Part shown: positions 23,136 through 31,830 of the stretch, one piece after another
Position numbering within the stretch: the first letter of the stretch is position 1
How the letters are laid out: every line of letters begins with the position of its first letter
Origin: Bacteroidales bacterium
Lineage (GTDB): Bacteria; Bacteroidota; Bacteroidia; Bacteroidales; UBA932
DNA length: 64,000 nt
Direction of reading: 5' to 3'
NCBI GenBank assembly: GCA_017438265.1
Contig: JAFRVZ010000067.1
Location: 1-64,000 of the forward strand
Made by a program: the position numbers and the translations under genes
The notes under the pieces: model-generated
Told to the model about the DNA's origin: nothing
Databases searched by the model: none
The model's input: only the letters and a program-made list of their open reading frames with translations

Positions 23136-23863
23136 AAGGGATGATCTTCGCCGCCGGCCTCGGCACGAGGCTCAGCCCGCTTACGGACACGATGCCCAAG
23201 GCGCTTGTCCCGGTGGGCGGGGAACCCCTGCTCGGCCACGTCCTGCGGAAATTTCGGAAAGCCGGGCTCCGTGACGTCGTCATCAACGTCCATCCCTTCC
23301 CGGAGCAGATGGAAGCCTGGCTGGCGGAGAACCGCCTCCCCGGGATGCGGATCCGCCTCTCCTATGAGCGGGAGGCCCCGCTCGAGACCGGCGGCGGCAT
23401 CCGCCACGCGGCCCCGCTCCTCGCCGGCTGCGGCAAGGTGCTGGTCCACAACGTCGACATCCTCTCGAACCTGGACCTGCGGCGTTTCTGCGCCGACGCC
23501 GACCCGGATGCCCTCGCGACCCTGGTCGTCAGCGCGCGGGAGACCTCCCGCTACCTGCTCTTCGACGACGGGATGCGCCTCGTCGGCTGGACCGACCTCC
23601 GGACGGGCGAAGTCCGCTCCCCCTTCCCGACGCTCGACCCCGCCGCCTGCCGCCGCTACGCCTTTTCCGGCATCCACCTCCTCGACGAGCGCATCCTCGC
23701 CCTGATGGAGCCCTGGCCTGACCGCTTCTCCATCATCGACTTCTACCTCTCCGCCGCGGCGGACCACGTCATCCGCGGCTACGTCCCGGAGGACCTCCGT
23801 CTCCTGGATGTCGGCAAGCCCGCCGCCCTCGCGGACGCTGAGAATTTTTTAGTATCTTTGTAG
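23132..23863 (+). CDS. murU: MurU-like MurNAc-1-phosphate uridylyltransferase
   Basis: A 243-residue nucleotidyltransferase with the signature IFAAGLGTRLSPLTDTMPKALVPV (G-x-G-T-R and PK motif) and VLVHNVDILSN for metal binding. Length and motifs fit the MurU type, which makes UDP-MurNAc from MurNAc-1-phosphate. The 4-bp overlap with the AmgK-like kinase gene gives the two consecutive steps of the MurNAc salvage route. The gene symbol is assigned on family plus context; another sugar nucleotide is possible. A promoter for the next gene lies in its last codons. Confidence 0.8.
   Translation: MKGMIFAAGLGTRLSPLTDTMPKALVPVGGEPLLGHVLRKFRKAGLRDVVINVHPFPEQMEAWLAENRLPGMRIRLSYEREAPLETGGGIRHAAPLLAGCGKVLVHNVDILSNLDLRRFCADADPDALATLVVSARETSRYLLFDDGMRLVGWTDLRTGEVRSPFPTLDPAACRRYAFSGIHLLDERILALMEPWPDRFSIIDFYLSAAADHVIRGYVPEDLRLLDVGKPAALADAENFLVSL
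23853..23860 (+). promoter_or_regulatory. -7 element inside the murU 3' end
   Basis: TATCTTTG matches TAnnTTTG and overlaps the last codons of murU. Its end is 6 bp before the ATG of the porin gene at 23867, giving that gene its own start site. Confidence 0.5.
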
Positions 23864-23866
23864 GTT

Positions 23867-26515
23867 ATGAAGGGTTTTCTCTCCAAGGTCTGGTTCCCTG
23901 TCGCCGTGGTCGCCGCGGTGACAGCCCAGGTTGTCGTCCCTTCGGAACACGTGGAGAGCCGCCGCATCCCCGCGGACAACCCCGATACCGTAATCTACGC
24001 CATCCCCGGCTACAAGAAGGGCTGGGAGGAGGATGCGCTGCTGTTCGCCGCCGCGGAGCGCGACAGCCTCGCCCTCGCGGGCGACAGCCTCGCCTTCTTC
24101 CCGGAAGAGGAGCCGGCGGACAGCGTCGTCAAGGTGCGCCCGGCGGCACTCGACACCCTGCTCGCCCCGGACTCCCTGCGCGATTCGGATTCCTTCCGCT
24201 ACAAGTACTACGCGGCCCTGCGGGACTCCGCGAGCCACGTCTGGGTCCGGGATTCGCTGCGCGCCGCGGGCGATACGCTCGACTGGCCGAAGCTGGATTC
24301 CCTGTACCGCGCCGACTCCCTCGTCTTCGCGAAGGAAGCGTTCGAGCGCTGGTACGCCTCGCTGGACAAGGCGGCCCGCAGGAAATATGACAAGGAGCGG
24401 AAGAACGAGCGCCGTCTCGCGGAGTCCAAGCGCAAGCTGCGCCAGAAAGACAGCCTCCAGACCTACCGCGACAGCGTCCGCGCGGCCACGCCCCGCATCC
24501 TCGAGACCTTCGCCCTGCCGGATTCCCTCCAGTACAAGCGCCTCGTCGCCTGGGAGCGCGACCGCAGCTTCCACAAGCTGGACCCCTACATCCCGGACAC
24601 GACTGCGAACTACTGGTTCCACGACTACCCCTTCCTGCGGGAGGACGTAGGTGCCGCCTGGCTCGGCGTCGCCGGCTCACCCGTGCAGTCCTACGACTTC
24701 TTCCGCCGCAAATCCACGGAAGGCGTCTCCTTCTACGAGCCGATGGAGTCCTGGTCCCACTCGGCGGAGACCCTCCCCTTCTACAATTCCAAGACGCCGT
24801 ATACCGAGCTCGCCTACTGGGGGACGCTCTTTGCGCCCACGAAGAAGGAATCCGACAACCTGCGGATCTTCACGACCCAGAACATCACCCCGGAGCTCAA
24901 CATGACCCTCGAATACGACCGCTACGGCGGCGGAGGCATCCTTGCCAACGAGACGACGGCCAACAAGACCCTCGTCGCCGCGACGAACTACCTGGGCCGC
25001 AAGTATATGATGCACGCGGGCTACATCTACAACATGGTCAGCCGCGGCGAGAACGGCGGCGTCCGGGACAATATGTGGATCCGGGACACGACCGTGGACG
25101 CCCGCGAGATCTCGGTCGCCCTGAGCAGGGCGAGCAGCCGGATCAAGAAGAACACCGTCTTCCTCGACCAGCAGTACCGCATCCCGTTCTACTTCCTCGA
25201 GGACCTCTTCGGCGGCCCTGAAGAAGTTGAAGTGCAGGACGATACGACCGGGTTCACGATCGACGATGACGTGACCACGGCCTTCCTCGGCCACAGCACC
25301 GAGTTCTCGACCTACCGCCGCACCTACACCGACCAGCTCACGACGAAGGACGAACGCGCCTATTACGCCGACAACTATTACAACCCCTCCGCCTCGCTCG
25401 ACTCCACGCGCGTGATGCGGCTCGATAACAAGCTCTTCCTGCGGCTCCAGCCCTGGTCGAGCGACGGCATCGTCTCGAAGCTGGACGTCGGCGTCGGCCA
25501 CAAGCTGATGCGCTATTACCTGATGGATCCGGATTTCCTGCACTCCTCGCAGAGCCACAACTGGAACGCCAGCTACCTCTACGCGGGTGCGGAAGGCCAG
25601 CTGCGCGACTACATCCACTGGGACGCCCTCGGCCGCTACGCCTTCGCCGGGCAGGAAGCGAACGACTTCTCCCTCGCGGCGAACATGGGCCTGAACTTCT
25701 ACCCGTTCCGGCGCGCGCGCAAGAGCCCCGTGAGCCTCGACGTCCATTTCGAGACGTCGCTCCGGGAGCCGGAATTCTATGAGCAGCACTATTTCTCGAA
25801 CCATTTCCGCTGGGAGAACAACTTCACGAAGAAGTCGGTGACCCAGCTGGAAGGCGAGATCCAGGTGCCGCACTGGCGCCTCGGCGCGTCCGTCGGCTAT
25901 GCGCTGCTCGACGGGAACCTCTACTACGGGACGGACGGTCTCATCCGCCAGAACGGAACGCCGATGAGCGTTCTCAAGGCGCGCCTGGACAAGGATTTCG
26001 TCCTCGGCGACTTCCTCCACCTGGACCACCGCCTCCTCTTCCAGCTCTCCTCGAACGAGGAGGTGATGCCGCTCCCGAAGCTCGCCGCGAACGCCCGCTA
26101 TTATATCCAGCTGCGCATCAGCCAGGGCGTCCTCGTGATGCAGATCGGTGCGGACGCCTACTGGAACACCGCCTGGTATGCGCCGGCCTGGAATCCGGCC
26201 GTCGGCGTCTTCCGCAACCAGACCGAGACCAAGTACGGCAACGCCCCGTACTTCGACGCCTTCGTCAACATGCAGTGGAAGCGCGCCTGCATCTTCGTCA
26301 AGCTCGAGAACGCCGGCATGGGCTGGCCGCTCGACAAGGCGGATTATTTCAGCGCGGACCACTTCATCCGGACCCAGCGCGCCCTCAAGTTCGGAATCTT
26401 CTGGCCGTTCTATACCCAGCCCGGCAAGACATCTTCCGGCTCCGGTTCCGCCACCGGCCGTTCCGTCGGCGGCTCCTCCGGCACTTCCCGTCCCTCCGGC
26501 GCCCGTTTACAGTAA
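23867..26515 (+). CDS. Putative outer-membrane porin (Porin_10 type)
   Basis: An 882-residue protein with a hydrophobic N-terminus (residues 1-21) likely to be a signal sequence. Residues 30-230 form a charged, Ser/Asp-rich periplasmic region with many DSLxxxDS repeats and a helical KKxxKERKNERRLAESKRKLRQKDS stretch. From about 250 onward it alternates polar and aromatic residues as in a beta-barrel, consistent with the putative porin family of Bacteroidota. The C-terminus ends in a Ser/Gly/Thr-rich low-complexity tail after the last FGIFWPFYTQPG strand. A passage role for small solutes is likely but untested. A long hairpin element follows it. Confidence 0.78.
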   Translation: MKGFLSKVWFPVAVVAAVTAQVVVPSEHVESRRIPADNPDTVIYAIPGYKKGWEEDALLFAAAERDSLALAGDSLAFFPEEEPADSVVKVRPAALDTLLAPDSLRDSDSFRYKYYAALRDSASHVWVRDSLRAAGDTLDWPKLDSLYRADSLVFAKEAFERWYASLDKAARRKYDKERKNERRLAESKRKLRQKDSLQTYRDSVRAATPRILETFALPDSLQYKRLVAWERDRSFHKLDPYIPDTTANYWFHDYPFLREDVGAAWLGVAGSPVQSYDFFRRKSTEGVSFYEPMESWSHSAETLPFYNSKTPYTELAYWGTLFAPTKKESDNLRIFTTQNITPELNMTLEYDRYGGGGILANETTANKTLVAATNYLGRKYMMHAGYIYNMVSRGENGGVRDNMWIRDTTVDAREISVALSRASSRIKKNTVFLDQQYRIPFYFLEDLFGGPEEVEVQDDTTGFTIDDDVTTAFLGHSTEFSTYRRTYTDQLTTKDERAYYADNYYNPSASLDSTRVMRLDNKLFLRLQPWSSDGIVSKLDVGVGHKLMRYYLMDPDFLHSSQSHNWNASYLYAGAEGQLRDYIHWDALGRYAFAGQEANDFSLAANMGLNFYPFRRARKSPVSLDVHFETSLREPEFYEQHYFSNHFRWENNFTKKSVTQLEGEIQVPHWRLGASVGYALLDGNLYYGTDGLIRQNGTPMSVLKARLDKDFVLGDFLHLDHRLLFQLSSNEEVMPLPKLAANARYYIQLRISQGVLVMQIGADAYWNTAWYAPAWNPAVGVFRNQTETKYGNAPYFDAFVNMQWKRACIFVKLENAGMGWPLDKADYFSADHFIRTQRALKFGIFWPFYTQPGKTSSGSGSATGRSVGGSSGTSRPSGARLQ

Positions 26516-26519
26516 TTTT

Positions 26520-26633
26520 CAGGATGGATACTGTTTTCCCTGAAAACGTCGCTTCGCGACCCCTCCCAAAGGGCCCCTCCCTCTTATGCTGCCGAGGGTG
26601 GCACAGTTTTCAGGGAAAACAGTATCCATCCTG
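26520..26633. repeat. Long-hairpin repeat element, copy A
   Basis: Perfect inverted 28-bp arms (26520-26547 and 26606-26633) enclose a 58-bp core. The core begins with a small hairpin GTCGC-TTC-GCGAC and later holds TGCC..GGCA. The core is nearly identical to that of copy B (42302-42360), but the arms differ in sequence between copies. It lies between the porin and transglycosylase genes. Confidence 0.88.
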
Positions 26634-26654
26634 CAAGTAAAGCAAGTATAGTAG

Positions 26655-27674
26655 ATGAAAGCGATAAGCTATATAGGAATCAATCTGGCAGCGATTGCGG
26701 TGGGATTGCTGGCGGCGATGGCGGCGGGGAACGCGGTCCGCGGGCGCGAACCGGCGTTTGCGGCTGAGCGGCCGCTGCGGGTCCGGATCGAGCTGAGCAA
26801 CCACCCCGACACGACGGGGGCGCTGATTGCCGGGTACAACTACCGGCTGCTGCAGGAATTCGCGGCGGAGCACGGGCTGCAGGCCGACATCCGCAAGGCG
26901 GCGCCCGACACGGCGGCGCTGGATTCCCTGCGCCGCGGGGCGTGGGACCTGCTGGTCCTCCCCTGGCCGCAGGAAGCCGCCGACAGCCTCGTATTCACCG
27001 CCATGCCGGACAGCTGCGCCGTCTGGGCCGTCACGGCACGGCCGAAGAGCCGCCACAAGCTGGTCCACCGTTTCCTGAGCGCCCTGCCGGAGCGCTGGGA
27101 CTACGCGCGGACGCGGGAGCCCTTCTTCCGGATCTATGACCCGCTCCGGGTCGCCGCGCGCGGGCGCAGGCTGGACGCGCTGGGTCCGTACGACGACCTG
27201 ATCCGGAAATACTCCGAAGGCCGCGCCTGGGACTGGCGTCTGCTCGCCGCACTGATCTTCCAGGAATCCCGCTTCCACATCGAAGCGCGCTCGTGGCGCG
27301 GCGCCGAGGGACTGCTCCAGATGATGCCGCGCACCGCGCGCAATTTCGGGCTGGACAACACCCTCGACCCCGAGGAGAGCATCCGCGCCGCCGCCGACTA
27401 CCTGAGGCACCTGGAATACATCTTCCGCGGCGACGCGGACAGCCAGGAGGACCTGCAGATGATCGTCCTGGCCGCCTACAACGCCGGCGAGGGCAACATC
27501 AAGGAAGCCATCGGGCGGGCGAAGCAGTACGACGTCCCGTACGGGACCTGGGACTACATCTCCAATCACCTGGACTACATAGCCCAGGATACGTACAACG
27601 GGGATGAGACGCGGGTATTCGTGGAGCGGGTGTACGCCTGGTACGAGGCGTTCTGCAGGATTGTCCCCGAGTAG
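26655..27674 (+). CDS. MltF-like lytic transglycosylase
   Basis: A 339-residue exported protein; the N-terminal hydrophobic stretch (residues 4-30) is a signal peptide or anchor. Residues about 40-185 resemble a truncated periplasmic substrate-binding (SBP_bac_3) domain, and residues 190-339 form the SLT catalytic domain with Glu204 in LIFQESRFH, then EGLLQMMPRTARNFG and the AAYNAGEGN motif. It cleaves the MurNAc-GlcNAc bond of peptidoglycan to 1,6-anhydro products. The MurNAc salvage genes lie just upstream, so turnover and recycling are encoded together. Confidence 0.9.
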   Translation: MKAISYIGINLAAIAVGLLAAMAAGNAVRGREPAFAAERPLRVRIELSNHPDTTGALIAGYNYRLLQEFAAEHGLQADIRKAAPDTAALDSLRRGAWDLLVLPWPQEAADSLVFTAMPDSCAVWAVTARPKSRHKLVHRFLSALPERWDYARTREPFFRIYDPLRVAARGRRLDALGPYDDLIRKYSEGRAWDWRLLAALIFQESRFHIEARSWRGAEGLLQMMPRTARNFGLDNTLDPEESIRAAADYLRHLEYIFRGDADSQEDLQMIVLAAYNAGEGNIKEAIGRAKQYDVPYGTWDYISNHLDYIAQDTYNGDETRVFVERVYAWYEAFCRIVPE

Positions 27675-27676
27675 CG

Positions 27677-28843
27677 CTACTGCGCACGCACGGTGACGGC
27701 CGGGTCGACCCGGGAGATGAACAGGGTCGGAATCCAGAGCAGCAGCATGATGACCGCATAGGCGGCGAGGTCGGCGAGCAGGATCGCCGGCAGGTTCACG
27801 TGGACCGGGACGAAGGAGACGAAGTAGTTCCGGGGGTTCAGGCGGACGAAATGGGTCGCGGCCTGGAGGGCGCAGAAAAGCAGGGCAATTCCGTTCCCGA
27901 GTGCCATGCCCTTCAGCACCAGGTTGGAAGAGACGCGCAGGAAGACCTTGGAGATGGCCTTGTCGGTCATTCCGAGGGCCTTGAGCGTGCCGATGGTCGA
28001 AATATTCTGGAAGAGCAGGATCAGCAGGCCTGAAATCATGTTGAAACCCGCGACGACGGTCATCAGGACGAGGATGACGAGGACATTCATGTCGATGAGG
28101 CGCAGCCAGTCGAAGAGCTGCGGGAAGCGCTGGATTGCGGAGGTGCTGACCAGCTCGTCGTCCTCCGCGCCGGCGTAGATGCGCGCCAGGGCGCCGATCT
28201 CGGCGTTCTTCGCCGCCATCGCAGCCGGGGCCTCGAACGCACGGTCGAGGCGGACCTCGAAGGCGGAAGCCTGGTCCGCGGTCCAGCCGTTCAGGCGCTG
28301 CATGTCCGCCAGGGACGCATAGACGACCAGGTTCTCGTCGGAGTCGAGGATGCCGGGATAGACGGACCGGACGCGGAAGCGGCGGACCTTGACCCGCTCG
28401 CCGACGAAGTAAGTCAGCATTTCGTCGCCTGCGTCCAGGTGGAGGAGGGAGGCGAGGCGGGCGGGGATGTCGACGCCCAGCTGCAGCGTATCTTCGGGCA
28501 TCGGGACGCCCTTGACGAGGACGCCGTGGATGTCCTCGCCGCGCTTCACGATGCCGACGCGATAGATGACGGGAACGGTCTCCGCAACCCCGCGCAGCGA
28601 ATCCAGCTTCCCGCGGAAGGACTGGGCGATGCTGACGGGATGCTCTTCGCCGATGACGTTCAGGTCGGAAGGACCGAGCTGCACGTCGCCGGAGACGGCG
28701 GCGACCCCCCGGCGGATTTCGGAGCGGAAGCCGGCGGAAATGCTTTGCGCCAGGATCATGACAAGGAAGGAGACGGCGATGGAGACCATCGCCGTCTTCC
28801 CCTTGAACCGGAGTCTGCGGGCGACAAAGCGCGTAGCTTCCAT
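27677..28843 (-). CDS. FtsX-like ABC permease (LolC/LolE type)
   Basis: A 388-residue inner-membrane protein. The topology is one N-terminal helix (MVSIAVSFLVMILAQ), a large periplasmic domain (about 40-245), then three helices in the C-terminal FtsX domain (MNVLVILVLMTVVAGFNMISG, the SSNLVLKGMALGNGIALLFC helix, and ILLADLAAYAVIMLLLWIPT), ending SRVDPAVTVRAQ. This matches the LolC/E and MacB permease arrangement for moving lipoproteins to the outer membrane. The ATPase partner is not in the window. It lies 10 bp after the M13 peptidase gene. Confidence 0.88.
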   Translation of the reverse strand: MEATRFVARRLRFKGKTAMVSIAVSFLVMILAQSISAGFRSEIRRGVAAVSGDVQLGPSDLNVIGEEHPVSIAQSFRGKLDSLRGVAETVPVIYRVGIVKRGEDIHGVLVKGVPMPEDTLQLGVDIPARLASLLHLDAGDEMLTYFVGERVKVRRFRVRSVYPGILDSDENLVVYASLADMQRLNGWTADQASAFEVRLDRAFEAPAAMAAKNAEIGALARIYAGAEDDELVSTSAIQRFPQLFDWLRLIDMNVLVILVLMTVVAGFNMISGLLILLFQNISTIGTLKALGMTDKAISKVFLRVSSNLVLKGMALGNGIALLFCALQAATHFVRLNPRNYFVSFVPVHVNLPAILLADLAAYAVIMLLLWIPTLFISRVDPAVTVRAQ

Positions 28844-28853
28844 GCCGCGCGGG

Positions 28854-30872
28854 TTACCAGATGTGGACGCGCTCGGATTCCGGGCGGAACATCTTGTCGC
28901 CTTCCTTGATGCCGAAGGCGTCGAAGAAGGTCTGGAAGTTGCGCAGGGTCACGTTCACACGGTTCTCGGCGAGGGAGTGGACGTCGAGCTTCGTGAGGCG
29001 GAGTTTCTCCTCGTCGGTCGCCGCCTGGGCCCAGACATGGCCGTAGCCGAGGAAGAAGCGCTGCTCGGCGGTGAAGCCGTCGATCGGCTCCGGATGGACG
29101 CCGTTCCAGGAATTCTGCATCGCGGTGTAGGCGACGCTGACGCCGCCGTGGTCGGCGATGTTCTCGCCGAGGCTCAGGTGGCCGTTGGCGTGGACGCCGC
29201 TGCCGGGCACGACCTCGACCTCGTCGAACTGGGCCGCAAGCACCTCGGCCTTCGCGCGGAAAGCGGTGTCGTCAGCCTCGGTCCACCAGTTGGTCATGTT
29301 GCCGTTCTTGTCGAACAGACGGCCCTGGTCGTCGAAGCCGTGGGTCATTTCGTGGCCGATCACGACGCCGATCGCACCGTAGTTGACCGCGTCGTCCGCG
29401 TTCGGGTTGAAGAACGGCGGCTGGAGGATGGCGGCCGGGAAGCAGATCTCATTGGTCGTCGGGTTGTAGTAGGCGTTGACCGTCTGGGGAGTCATGCCCC
29501 ACTCGTCCTTGTCCGTCGGCTTGCCGACCTTGGAGAGGTTGTCCGCGACGTACCAGGCGCTGGCGGCGCGCAGGTTGTCATAGTAGCTGAGGTTCGGATC
29601 GACCTCGAAGGTGTACTCCTTCCACTTGTCCGGGTAGCCGATCTTCACGGTGAAGTTCGCGAGCTTGTCCTGGGCGTAGGCCTTGGTCTCGTCGCCCATC
29701 CAGTCGAGGGCGGCGATGTGCTGACCGAGGGAGACCTTCAGGTTGTTCACGATCTCGAGCATCTTCTGCTTGTAGGCCTCCGGGAAGTACTTTTCGACGT
29801 ACATCTGGCCGACGGCCTCGCCGAGGATGGAGTTCGGGACGCTCATCGCGCGCTTCCAGCGCGGACGGTGCTCGGTCACGCCGCTCATCTGGCGGGAGAA
29901 GAAGTCGAACGAGGCGGCATAGAAGTCGTCGGACAGGGAGCCGGCGGCGCTGCTGATCAGCTGGGCGGCCAGGTAGTCCTTGAGGCTCTCCAGGTCCGCT
30001 TTCTTATAGAGGTCGCTGAAGCCCTGGAAGAAGGAAGGCTGCTCGACGATGACCTTGTCCATCTTCGGCAGGCCCATCGCCTCGGCGAAACCCTTGAAGT
30101 CGAAGCCCGGATAGGCCTTGCAGATCTGATCGAAGGTCATCGGGTTGTAGAGCTTCGTGTAGTCGCGGTTCTGGACGCTGGTCCAGGAGAACTCCGCGAG
30201 CTTGTCCTCGATGCCGGCGGCACGCGCGGCGCGCTGCTCGGGCTGGTCGAGGCCGGTCAGCGCGAAGAGCTTGGCGAGCATCGCCTCATAGCCCTGGCGC
30301 AGCGCGGCGTTGGACGGATCGACATAGTAGTCGCGGTCGCCCATGCCGAGGCCGCCCTGGCCGAGGTAGAAGACCTGGGTATTGCTGTCCATCAGGTCGG
30401 CGCTCACGCCGCCGCCGAAGAAGCCGCCCTCGCCGACGAGGTTCAGCTTGCCGAGGTGGCGGGCCAGCGCAGCCTTGTCGGGCTGGGCGTAGATCTCATC
30501 CACATACTTTTTGAGCGGGGCGGCACCTTCCGCGTTCAGGCGGGTCGAATCGAGGCCCTGCTTGTACAGATCGACGATTTTCTGCTCGGTCGTTCCCGGG
30601 ATGGTCTTCATCTCGGTCATCGACTGGAAGAGCTCGTTGAGCTGCTTCTGGGTCAGGTCACGCAGGGCGTCAAAGGAGCCGTAGCGGGCGTATTCCGCGG
30701 GAAGCGGGTTCTTGCGGAGCCAGCCGCCGTTGACATACTGGAAAAAATCATCCCCCGGGGAAACGGAGGTGTCGAAGTCCGTCGGATCGATCGCCGGGAC
30801 CACGTTCGTCTGCTTTTCCGCGCAGGCGGCCAGCAGGAAGAGAGGAATCATCATCAAAAACAACTTTTTCAT
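28854..30872 (-). CDS. M13 family metallopeptidase (neprilysin-like) lipoprotein
   Basis: A 672-residue exported zinc peptidase with a lipobox (LLAAC, Cys17). The zinc motif HEMTH is near residue 509 in GVVIGHEMTHGFDDQG, and the third ligand Glu is in LGENIADHGGVSVAY. The N-terminal two-thirds is the helical M13_N domain. The C-terminus ends ERVHIW, the usual M13 end. It cleaves small peptides in the periplasm or at the surface. It sits between the TPR gene (17 bp upstream) and the FtsX-like gene. Confidence 0.94.
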   Translation of the reverse strand: MKKLFLMMIPLFLLAACAEKQTNVVPAIDPTDFDTSVSPGDDFFQYVNGGWLRKNPLPAEYARYGSFDALRDLTQKQLNELFQSMTEMKTIPGTTEQKIVDLYKQGLDSTRLNAEGAAPLKKYVDEIYAQPDKAALARHLGKLNLVGEGGFFGGGVSADLMDSNTQVFYLGQGGLGMGDRDYYVDPSNAALRQGYEAMLAKLFALTGLDQPEQRAARAAGIEDKLAEFSWTSVQNRDYTKLYNPMTFDQICKAYPGFDFKGFAEAMGLPKMDKVIVEQPSFFQGFSDLYKKADLESLKDYLAAQLISSAAGSLSDDFYAASFDFFSRQMSGVTEHRPRWKRAMSVPNSILGEAVGQMYVEKYFPEAYKQKMLEIVNNLKVSLGQHIAALDWMGDETKAYAQDKLANFTVKIGYPDKWKEYTFEVDPNLSYYDNLRAASAWYVADNLSKVGKPTDKDEWGMTPQTVNAYYNPTTNEICFPAAILQPPFFNPNADDAVNYGAIGVVIGHEMTHGFDDQGRLFDKNGNMTNWWTEADDTAFRAKAEVLAAQFDEVEVVPGSGVHANGHLSLGENIADHGGVSVAYTAMQNSWNGVHPEPIDGFTAEQRFFLGYGHVWAQAATDEEKLRLTKLDVHSLAENRVNVTLRNFQTFFDAFGIKEGDKMFRPESERVHIW

Positions 30873-30889
30873 AATCCTATAATTAATTG

Positions 30890-31819
30890 TTACTTCTTCT
30901 TGTTCAGGAAGTCGAGCCGCGCCTGGGCGGACATCTGCTCGGCCGTGTCCGGGGAGTAGCGGACGAGCAGGGGAAGGTACTTCTTCTCCATCTTCGTGTC
31001 GCCGGACTTGCGGGCCATCAGGACGCAGTTCTTGATCGAAGGGTAATCCTCCGGGGAAATCTTGAGCACGCGGTCGTAGTACTTCTTCGCGTTCCTGTTG
31101 TCCCCCTTGACCACATAATAGTAAGAGCCGAGGTTGCCGAGAAACATCGTGTCGTTCTTGTTATAAGAGACCATCTTCTCGGAGACGGTCTTGAAGGCGT
31201 TGTACGACGTCGGGGAGCCGATGGTATAGAAGGTATAGCAGTACTCCTGGACGGCGGACTTGAAGAATTCCGCATCCACGGCCTCCCCGTTGTAGGTCCA
31301 GGCCACGCCCTTCGTGCCGTAATAATAGTCGATCAGGGACAGCAGGGCGGCCGTCGCCATGTCCGGGCTCTCCTTCTCGTAGGAAATCAGCGAGGTGATC
31401 TTGCAGAAGCGGTACTCGAGCTTCTCCGGGGCGATGCGGATCGCCCGGTCGATGGCCTCCGAGGCCTTTCCGTAGAGCTCGTCGTCGTAGAAGATCTCCT
31501 CGAAGTAGCGGATGTCGGCGCCGAGGGAGTCCTTCAGCGTCAGGACCGGCTGGTTCCCCAGGAACTTCGCAGCGTCCTTCGCGACGACTTCGGAGCGCTG
31601 CGCCTTCGCGTTGTAATAGTTGAACCGGGCCACGAACAGGTTCGCGTCCTCGGGGAAATCGGCTTCCCAGCGGTCCAGCAGGGTTTCGATGCCCACGCCC
31701 GCGGGCCCGAGCCGGTTCACCAGCAGGACATAGCGCTCCTGGTATTCCGTTTCGCTCGTCTGGGCGAAGGCCGGGGCGGCAAGGACGCACGCCGCCAGTA
31801 TGGCAAATATTCTTTTCAT
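30890..31819 (-). CDS. Exported tetratricopeptide repeat protein
   Basis: I start at ATG 31819 (MKRIFAILAACV), the start of a standard signal peptide (cleavage after PAFAQ), giving 309 residues. The upstream ATG at 31834 adds only a polar pentapeptide. The mature part has weak TPR-like helical repeats, clearest at SAQEKAxxLGxxx-type segments and in the C-terminal KKYYDRVLKISPEDYPSIKNCVLMARKSGD. The function is likely protein-protein contact in the periplasm. It is 17 bp upstream of the M13 peptidase gene and 11 bp downstream of the methyltransferase gene. Confidence 0.75.
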   Translation of the reverse strand: MKRIFAILAACVLAAPAFAQTSETEYQERYVLLVNRLGPAGVGIETLLDRWEADFPEDANLFVARFNYYNAKAQRSEVVAKDAAKFLGNQPVLTLKDSLGADIRYFEEIFYDDELYGKASEAIDRAIRIAPEKLEYRFCKITSLISYEKESPDMATAALLSLIDYYYGTKGVAWTYNGEAVDAEFFKSAVQEYCYTFYTIGSPTSYNAFKTVSEKMVSYNKNDTMFLGNLGSYYYVVKGDNRNAKKYYDRVLKISPEDYPSIKNCVLMARKSGDTKMEKKYLPLLVRYSPDTAEQMSAQARLDFLNKKK

Positions 31820-31830
31820 ATCTCTTTCTT

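Noticed and set aside
26520..26633. CRISPR repeat or standard rho-independent terminator at the long hairpin
   Set aside because: There are no spaced copies and no T-run after the stem. The 58-bp conserved core inside the loop is unlike a terminator.
28566..30959. Open plus-strand frame of about 797 codons over the M13 peptidase
   Set aside because: Antisense to a peptidase with intact HEMTH and ENIAD motifs. Composition is typical of a shadow.
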